From NCBI RefSeq assembly GCF_000234665.1, contig NC_018325.1:1-64000 (forward strand): 64,000 nt of DNA, read 5' to 3'. The DNA is from Leishmania mexicana MHOM/GT/2001/U1103. Taxonomy: Eukaryota > Euglenozoa > Kinetoplastea > Trypanosomatida > Trypanosomatidae. Of this stretch, positions 58,801 through 64,000 are shown one piece after another. Numbering within the stretch: the first letter of the stretch is position 1; every line of letters starts with the position of its first letter. A program made the position numbers and the translations under genes. A model generated the notes under the pieces. It saw nothing but the letters and a program-made list of their open reading frames with translations. It did not search any database and was not told where the DNA came from.

Positions 58801-60291
58801 GACACCCTGCGCGAGAAGCTGAGGCACAACTTTCACCTCAGTCCGTCTCTCGATGAGATCGCCGCAATCGCCGGCGTGCTCAAGACATCACTGGTCTTTT
58901 ACACCCTGACCACCAAGTACGACTGGGTCGTCAAGGAGAGCGCCTACGCAGCGGAGGACTCGCTGTGCATCTGGGTGGTTTCCGAGTCCCGGGAGATGCG
59001 CTTTGTGGCGGTGAACTTGGCCAGGGACTTCAAGTGCACCCTAAGGGGCCTCATAGCCTCGCTGCGGCAGCGGCTCTGCATCGAGCCGGAGATGGCGGTG
59101 CAGCCGGACATTATCACGGAGCTGCCGAGTCGCTCCTGGCAGGAGCCGCTGCGGACGCTCTACCAGGCGTGCATCTACCCCATCATCGGCTACGTGCGTG
59201 CGCTAGACTCGCATCTGCTGCTCGGTGACGGCATCATCACCGTGGTGCCAACTGGGCAGCTGTGGCTGGTGCCCTTCCACGCGCTGCTGAACGTCAAGGC
59301 CGGCGACCGGTATTTCGTCGAGGAAGCTGCCGTCCAGATGGCCTTTTCCGCTACGCAAGCCGCCCTCGCCGCCCTCAGCGCGGAGCGGGTGCAGCAGCAG
59401 GACCTGCACCGCGAGGTAGTAACGGTGCAGCGCGACGCCGAACACGGCGCGGCCGACGCTCTCTTCTACACGCCCTTCCCGTCCGACACGGACAGGTCGG
59501 AGCAGGAAGGCGCAGCGGTTGTCGAGATGCTGAATGCGGGACAGGTGCAACTGGTGGAGAAGCCCCGCCGACACTCCGCCCCTGAGAAGGTTATCTTCAC
59601 CCGCAAGGTAGAACTCGTGGAGGACGTGGAGTCGCTGCGGACAGCTCTGCCGCGCGCCCGCGCCGTGCACATCGCCACAGCTACAACCGCAGCAGCTCCG
59701 CTCTCGCGGGCGAGCCCGATCGACAAGACTGCCTCGCGGCCAGAGGACGAAGGAGGTTTACTGATGCGCACTGCCGCCCCGATGGGGGACGTTGGCGTGA
59801 TGCGGGCGGCCGAGATTGCGCATATGGAGCTGGCGGCGGAGCACGTGATCTTGACGAACACGAACATGTCGCCGCAGCACACGGACGGCATCCGCGACGA
59901 CGTGCTCGGGCTGCTGCGCGGCTTTTTCGGCAGCGGTGTGCCGTGTGTGATTGCGGGGCAGTGGTGCACGCCAGACATGAAGCCGATGGAGCTCTTTCGG
60001 TATTTCTACGCGCAGCGGTGCCGCCCGCTGCCAACGTCGCCGGCCAACTTGTCTGCTCATACGGACATCGCCTCCAGAGGCAGCGTGAGCGCCAGCAACG
60101 AGCAGTCCTCCAGGGCTGCACAGCCGCAGCTCGTCGCCGGAGAGGAGGAGCCGAAGGAGAAAGGGGAAATGGTGCGCCATCGTGCGTTGCTGCTCGCCCG
60201 CTCTATCCGCCACCTTCTCACTGATGAGCCGGCGATGCGCTACCGGCCACGTGTGTGGGCGGGCTACTACTGCATTGGCAGCGGGTGGTAG
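55873..60291 (+). CDS. LRR-TPR-CHAT protein with degenerate protease site
   Basis: The 1472-residue protein has an LRR module at about 35-190 (NYLGSKGLRPVIRMI, LNLSNNPISVAGG), a disordered Pro/Ala/Ser region to about 500 and helical TPR-like repeats at about 515-870 and 930-990. A C-terminal CHAT domain (about 1080-1472) follows. CHAT is a caspase/separase-related (clan CD) peptidase fold usually paired with TPRs. Here the core strands are present (GDGIITVVPTGQLWLVPFHALL and the GVPCVIAGQWCTPD strand). The catalytic His of the ATHG motif is Ala1270 (VHIATATT) and the catalytic Cys of the SACET motif is Thr1330 (ILTNTNMS). Proteolysis is therefore not expected. The first ATG after the UTR-like region is 55873. 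LRR and TPR parts suggest a scaffold; cellular role unknown. Confidence 0.8.
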   Translation: MADTAHSTALPVLGEERRGSNGRLATIAAPVSADGSMDHVALYRQFCAEEGCKVNSAVLRYMQDRGGHFSLERLNLSSNYLGSKGLRPVIRMIDLCQTIVSINLENNGINNDAVMDLCEVLQRHVSITALNLSNNPISVAGGKRLLQLVEDKPRITELLLNGTDIFEGSQNRIRMALKRNSATQLGAGPRMEVNKEVASPAALARAARCQPPSPPARRRSGPATAKTLPALTPPKATLQAIHHPRSADRAAADGTSAGAASTFSGAVSHRSPVNGASSSCNGFSYSATSAAASETSPRYTWHEATLGRPHPRPPPPAVASQEHKSLSLSKVKDLKTLFAERARLLTEINRGEASRRAYAVRQELLALERHGRPTEDTASGAQPRTYPGAATTSIPLPDPLTNVDEEGSTTANIIGGGGENASVDTSAAPHIAVSSGEETTAAPQCSDNANATSPPSSPAGAKACITDTPAPATVVGAQSAGAVLGDRTAVAIPEERPQAHTIDDVLALTRMKLLTTEEQFTVLFDQGCREYMNRNLDAAYMAWSEAMRMAVREGQREWMAVVASNLQRLSYELLVEEGASYLEHGELDKALETFKLSYEVATKAKNAAWERDMRTALQNVQKALFHRCHEAALLLFRRAQEDMSGGVAATTVTEDDYFLIPGTEEMVRHTAAFVREWSCLLLLKEAVGMWAEATRVTARLSEAAAAPLKECVKDAVSLVAAFIAEHHFNATSPTGLTWFGTDAYLYHECILLSELWCDLIAYSEQNLHHGLLSAICAAQLGELYVATFQLPQALVQLNKLVTYGRTQRSAVLEAAGLTLCGRVHLQRADYALAEAALEEALRLWTALQSDPAPKMLVDSRDAGVWHRYDVALMGASSVTADESAAVSAQATAVQEGAASAPAKAAVAVPDRLEMRGTTGHDNSSSTRFRIETHLPTDAVAVLANMCRHYKVCLLLHTYRYSAALEALENSLNEAYSDTLREKLRHNFHLSPSLDEIAAIAGVLKTSLVFYTLTTKYDWVVKESAYAAEDSLCIWVVSESREMRFVAVNLARDFKCTLRGLIASLRQRLCIEPEMAVQPDIITELPSRSWQEPLRTLYQACIYPIIGYVRALDSHLLLGDGIITVVPTGQLWLVPFHALLNVKAGDRYFVEEAAVQMAFSATQAALAALSAERVQQQDLHREVVTVQRDAEHGAADALFYTPFPSDTDRSEQEGAAVVEMLNAGQVQLVEKPRRHSAPEKVIFTRKVELVEDVESLRTALPRARAVHIATATTAAAPLSRASPIDKTASRPEDEGGLLMRTAAPMGDVGVMRAAEIAHMELAAEHVILTNTNMSPQHTDGIRDDVLGLLRGFFGSGVPCVIAGQWCTPDMKPMELFRYFYAQRCRPLPTSPANLSAHTDIASRGSVSASNEQSSRAAQPQLVAGEEEPKEKGEMVRHRALLLARSIRHLLTDEPAMRYRPRVWAGYYCIGSGW

Positions 60292-61407
60292 TCGCTCAGC
60301 GCGTCCCTTGGTTATTGCGGGGAGTGGGGGGAAAGGGAAAAACTGCGACGGTAGACCCGGCGGCGGCAACGTGTCTGCGTGCGCGTGCATATCGCACCTA
60401 CCCACCCCCTTCCCTCATGTACAGTAGTAGACCGTCACACAACACGCTTCTTGGCGACTCGTGTTGCGGGCGATGCTTTTTCCGCCACTGGTGTGGCACT
60501 GTGGTCGTCCTAGTGGACTCTCCGCTTCTCACGTCATCCCTATCCGACAACGGCTAGTCGTGACACCAGACGGGTGGCGTGACGCGGGCGCCCCTCTCGC
60601 TCTCCGTGTGCGGGCGTGCGCGCGTGTATTCATTTCTCGCGCCTTCATGTAAACCACGACATCTGTAAAGTGCGCGCGGGCATCTGTGCGTGTATCACCC
60701 CTGCGCCAGTGCCACGCCCTCCCCTGCCGCTCTCTTCTCGTTAAGAGCGTTGATCAGCGCAGACGAAACTGGAAAGTCAAGGAAGGAGAGGATCATCCGT
60801 CTGGAAGGCCGGAGGCGGTGCATGGATGATGCTTCCTGAGGGCGGCTACTCTTGCCGGCCCATCCTCCCTCCACCCTTGCAACCTCTCTTGGGCTGAGCA
60901 CCCTCGATGTCATGAAATAGTGGTGGTGGTGGTGCGAGCCCCGCAACTACGTAAATGGGTCCTTCACCAGCACACACACACACATCCATCCATCCCAGGA
61001 CGACGCGTCTCTGGCGTCCCACGCGAAATGTGGAGGCGAGAATCTTGCTAAGCGCAACAGGTCGTATCATAGTGGTCTGTGCATGACCACCTGCGCACGC
61101 ACACCCTCACCGAATCATCTTTCTCCGCCCGTCCCTTTCTCTCTCCGTTGTCAAGGCCCCGCTACGCTTTTGGGACTCTCAGTGCACAGTTGCGTGCTCC
61201 GCTACACATAAGTACACGGAGGGCGCGCGTTGTGATATTCTTCCCCTCCGCCTCTCCTGCCAGTGGTGCGACATCTCACCCCCCCCACTCCCTCCAGCTC
61301 TCTGCGTGTCTCGGCGTCAGCGTACCTGCCGCTTTCTTCCCTGACCAACTCAGCAAACCCGCGGCAGGGCACACGGACGCGTGGGTATAACCTCCACTCC
61401 ACACACG
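60292..61407 (+). other. Spacer before the LRR-globin-like gene
   Basis: A 1.1 kb gene-free interval with a GGTGGT run at 60921-60932, a CA run at 60971-60983 and pyrimidine-rich sequence at 61245-61300. Confidence 0.6.
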
Positions 61408-63582
61408 ATGAGCAGCGGTAGGCGCGACATCATCTTCTTCGGCTCCATCGCCGTCAGCATCATCGGCCATGAGGTGCATGATGGAGCCGTGGCGGCGCAG
61501 CTGGAGCGACAGAATGCCCGTATCAAGCTGAGCACCACCGCCAAAGCTCCGTACGTGAAGACGGAGGAGGTTTTCGGTCTAGACGCTACCTCGCCCCTCT
61601 ACGAAATCCATTCCGCCGACTTCAAGGCCAGTCCGGCCAGCTCGCTCACCCCTCAGCGCGGCGCCTCTCATCCGCGGCACCACCGCCAGAAGGCTGCCTT
61701 CCTCCCTGTCATGCTGAAGCTGTCCCAGGACGCGGCGGTGGAGGAGGTGCCCTCGATCGAGGACCAGGATGGTGCACTTCTGCATCTAGACTCGCCGACG
61801 AACAACGCCGATCCGGCGCCGAGCTACGCCTCGGCCTCGGTACGCATCGAGGTCGGCATGTCGCGCAGCGGCGGTGACGCAACGCCGGTGGGGACGAAGG
61901 ACGTCTTTCTGCCCTCGCTCAACTACCTTTCAATCCGTGACACGTGTACAGTTGTGCGCATCCCGGTATGGTCCGACACGATCCAGAAGTCGGAGACGGG
62001 CGAGGTGGACGTGGCGGAGCTGGACCGTCGGTCTCCGCAGCCGCAAAGAGCCGGCGACGGTAACAGCAGTAGCAGCGGCGGTGTGCTCGCAGGCGTGAGG
62101 GACCGCAACAGCAGAGGGGATGCAGTGAGTGGCGTGGCGCTCAGCGTGTACGCAATGATTCGTGTCATCAGTCTCGCGGAGAAGGTGCGCCTTGCCTTGG
62201 AGGCCGACGATGCCGTGCGTTGCCTCTTGGGCCTGCCAGACCCGGTGCCGAAGGTGAGTCTCGCCCTCACCCAGAGAGGCGATGCCCCGTACGGTGCCAT
62301 GCCCCTCACAGAGCTCTATAAGCACCACCAGCAGTTTTTCGGCTATTACAGCAACACCACCATCAAGCACAGCAACGTGGTGACGCAGCGACTCGCCGAG
62401 GCGCCGCGTCAGCGCGAGGCCGAAGCGTCGTTCCCCCATCGCTGGAACACGCTCACGGTTGTGGACCTGCGACCAGCGCTCCTCGGCGAGGACGCGTTTG
62501 CGCCTCTTCTGGTCACCTTGGCCTACTGTGCCAGCCTCCGCGCCCTGTACGCCGACGGCAACCACCTCGGCGACCTCACCTGCGCCCGCCTCTCCGCCCT
62601 CTTCCGACGCCACCGCTACCTCGCCTGCGTATCACTCTCCAAGAACATCATTCACGAGGCTGGTGGCGAGCAGCTCTTGCGGCTGGTGCGCAACAACCTG
62701 CGTATCACGTCCATGCCGTGCCAGGGGAACTACTTCTCCGATGCGTTGCGCAGCCGCATCGAGGAGGTTGCCAGGAGAAACACCAGCGCCATTGCGCAGG
62801 ATCCGCTGAACATCTTCTCCGCAAGCTACGACTATCTCACCGACCTCTCGAGCCTGCCCGACTCTCTGCAGCAGCAGGGCCTGCGGACGTGGGCAATGCT
62901 CTCGGCAGCGCCGGTGGGTGACGTCGACGTGATGGTGCGCAACTTTACCACGAGCACGCAACGCACCTTGGGCGACTCGCCAGTCGTCGCGATGCAGCGG
63001 GCGAAGGCGGCGTTGCGCGAACGCGAGTCCTTTTCTTTGATACCGCCGGCGGCGCTGGCGCCATTCTTGAACGAGATTATGCGCACGGTGTCGGTCGGGG
63101 TATCCCGCGTGCTGCCCGACCCTCTTGTGCGCTCGCTCTTCTCGGACATGGAGACAGTGATGGCACGGGAGCAGGAACAGGTCGAGGCTCAGCGTCGTGA
63201 CGAGCTCGCCGGCAGCAGCCGCGACGCGTTGCTCCTGCCGCCCGAGGTGTGCGATGCCTTGGGTGGCGCGCACACCCCACCCGTCGACTCAGAGACGTTG
63301 TACGCTCGCTCCTTCGTGCGCATCGTCGTGGCGGCACTTCGAGGCGTGGCATTGGGCACGCCGTGGGCGGAAATCGCCAAAGTACTTGAGGGCATTGGCC
63401 GCGTGCATCGCGACCTCGGAGTGATGCCAGAGGACTACTGGCTCGCAGTGCACATCTTCATGACCTCGTTACGCGTCAGCTGTGGTGCGGAGTGCTACGA
63501 TGCCGACAACGCATCCTCTTTCCTCGGCCTGCTGGCTCTGGCGGTGCGGACGGCGGCGGGCACCGACACAGTGCTGCAGTGA
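61408..63582 (+). CDS. LRR protein with C-terminal globin-like domain
   Basis: The 724-residue protein has a beta-rich N-terminal region with disordered Ser/Pro inserts (1-290) and a copy of the LRR module shared with the calpain-like and CHAT proteins (about 295-470). A C-terminal helical domain (about 540-724) follows. In the module, SLSKNIIHEAGGEQLLRLV and RITSMPCQGN align with NLSNNPISVAGGKRLLQLV and RITELLLNGT of the CHAT protein. The C-terminal domain ends with a globin F-G-H-like pattern: LEGIGRVHRDLGVMPEDY, where His667 falls at the proximal haem-ligand place, then a long hydrophobic helix and a final helix NASSFLGLLALAVRTA. The N-terminal globin helices are less clear, and I cannot identify the distal E7 residue. 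Haem binding is a hypothesis. The ATG is at 61408; the frame upstream begins with GTG. Confidence 0.78.
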   Translation: MSSGRRDIIFFGSIAVSIIGHEVHDGAVAAQLERQNARIKLSTTAKAPYVKTEEVFGLDATSPLYEIHSADFKASPASSLTPQRGASHPRHHRQKAAFLPVMLKLSQDAAVEEVPSIEDQDGALLHLDSPTNNADPAPSYASASVRIEVGMSRSGGDATPVGTKDVFLPSLNYLSIRDTCTVVRIPVWSDTIQKSETGEVDVAELDRRSPQPQRAGDGNSSSSGGVLAGVRDRNSRGDAVSGVALSVYAMIRVISLAEKVRLALEADDAVRCLLGLPDPVPKVSLALTQRGDAPYGAMPLTELYKHHQQFFGYYSNTTIKHSNVVTQRLAEAPRQREAEASFPHRWNTLTVVDLRPALLGEDAFAPLLVTLAYCASLRALYADGNHLGDLTCARLSALFRRHRYLACVSLSKNIIHEAGGEQLLRLVRNNLRITSMPCQGNYFSDALRSRIEEVARRNTSAIAQDPLNIFSASYDYLTDLSSLPDSLQQQGLRTWAMLSAAPVGDVDVMVRNFTTSTQRTLGDSPVVAMQRAKAALRERESFSLIPPAALAPFLNEIMRTVSVGVSRVLPDPLVRSLFSDMETVMAREQEQVEAQRRDELAGSSRDALLLPPEVCDALGGAHTPPVDSETLYARSFVRIVVAALRGVALGTPWAEIAKVLEGIGRVHRDLGVMPEDYWLAVHIFMTSLRVSCGAECYDADNASSFLGLLALAVRTAAGTDTVLQ

Positions 63583-64000
63583 GCGGGGCACTGCATAGTG
63601 ATTTGAGGCGGGTGGCCGCTCTGCTGCATTCGCGCAGCGTCATCAAGAGCGTGTCCCCGTTAATGGGGGCGCGTGCTTCTCTCTGCGCGTGTCACCACCG
63701 CCGCCTTCTCCCGCTGTTATCTGATCGTTTGTGGTGTCATGTGCGTTCCCGTTGATGTGTCTATAGAACCCCCCTCTCCACCTTTGTGTGGGCGGAGAGC
63801 GGTGGTGTGCGGACGGCTCCCCCCCCCCTCCCGCCCCTCCGCTCTCTCCATCCCTTCCGTCTCTCATCATCGAGTGTTCTTTGTCGCTTCACGCTCTTCG
63901 CATAGTGCTTTGAGTCATCGCTGCCCGTTGGTATCACTACCCGCGCACGTACCGCCTCCCTCCCCCTCCCTCCTCCCTCTCACGAGTGGAGGGGCACTAG
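63583..64000 (+). other. 3' region after the last gene
   Basis: UTR-like sequence to the window edge with C-rich tracts at 63818-63838 and 63955-63980. No gene is seen; the tracts may precede the next gene outside the window. Confidence 0.55.

Noticed and set aside
1..64000. tRNA, rRNA, spliced-leader RNA or CRISPR loci
   Set aside because: I saw no cloverleaf A/B-box pair, rRNA core, spliced-leader sequence or regularly spaced repeat array. Without a covariance search, short RNAs such as snoRNAs could be missed.

Overview
This is the left end of a trypanosomatid chromosome, almost certainly from the Leishmania group. It opens with about 256 bases of CCCTAA telomere repeat. After the first gene, every recognisable protein gene lies on the + strand, intron-free, GC-rich and separated by long pyrimidine-rich spacers, as expected of one polycistronic unit processed by trans-splicing. 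Three related retroposon-like remnants resemble Leishmania SIDER elements. From memory, a terminal histone H4 and a topoisomerase IA near the chromosome start recall L. major chromosome 21; I could not verify this.

Layout. 1-1926: telomere and non-coding subtelomere. 1927-2400 (-): a histone H4 reading frame pointing at the telomere whose start and stop codons have each changed by one base. 2401-3292: divergent strand-switch region, the probable start of the rightward unit. 3.3-6.4 kb: tRNA m3C methyltransferase, RBX1 and a p32/MAM33-like mitochondrial protein. 6.9-10.3 kb: two tandem BAR-domain genes with related 3' regions, each carrying a SIDER-like remnant. 11-25.3 kb: Qc-SNARE, BNR-type propeller protein, WD40 protein with an acylation signal, tail-anchored unknown, SLC49/FLVCR-like MFS carrier, four-helix membrane unknown, small basic unknown and a multi-span membrane unknown. 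26-42 kb: giant calpain-like protein, organellar-type topoisomerase IA and a membrane receptor-like STE11 kinase resembling T. brucei RDK1. 42-49 kb: a possible 94-residue protein, a third SIDER-like remnant, a mitochondrial-type protein with a CxxC cluster and a pseudokinase. 49-63.6 kb: LRR protein, NOP9-like ribosome-assembly factor, LRR-TPR-CHAT protein and LRR-globin-like protein.

The most unusual pattern is one homologous leucine-rich-repeat module, about 150 residues long, in three proteins within 38 kb. It is joined to a calpain core with seven domain-III-like repeats, to TPRs plus a CHAT domain, and to a C-terminal globin-like domain. The calpain and CHAT domains have both lost their catalytic cysteine and histidine. 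The nearby kinase at 47.9 kb lacks its catalytic residues too, and the cyclase-like domain of the receptor kinase is degenerate. The window is therefore rich in pseudoenzymes, and the shared module suggests a domain-shuffled family of scaffolds or sensors. Function is inference; the module homology and the missing residues are visible in the sequence. I found no tRNA, rRNA, spliced-leader RNA, CRISPR or complete transposon.
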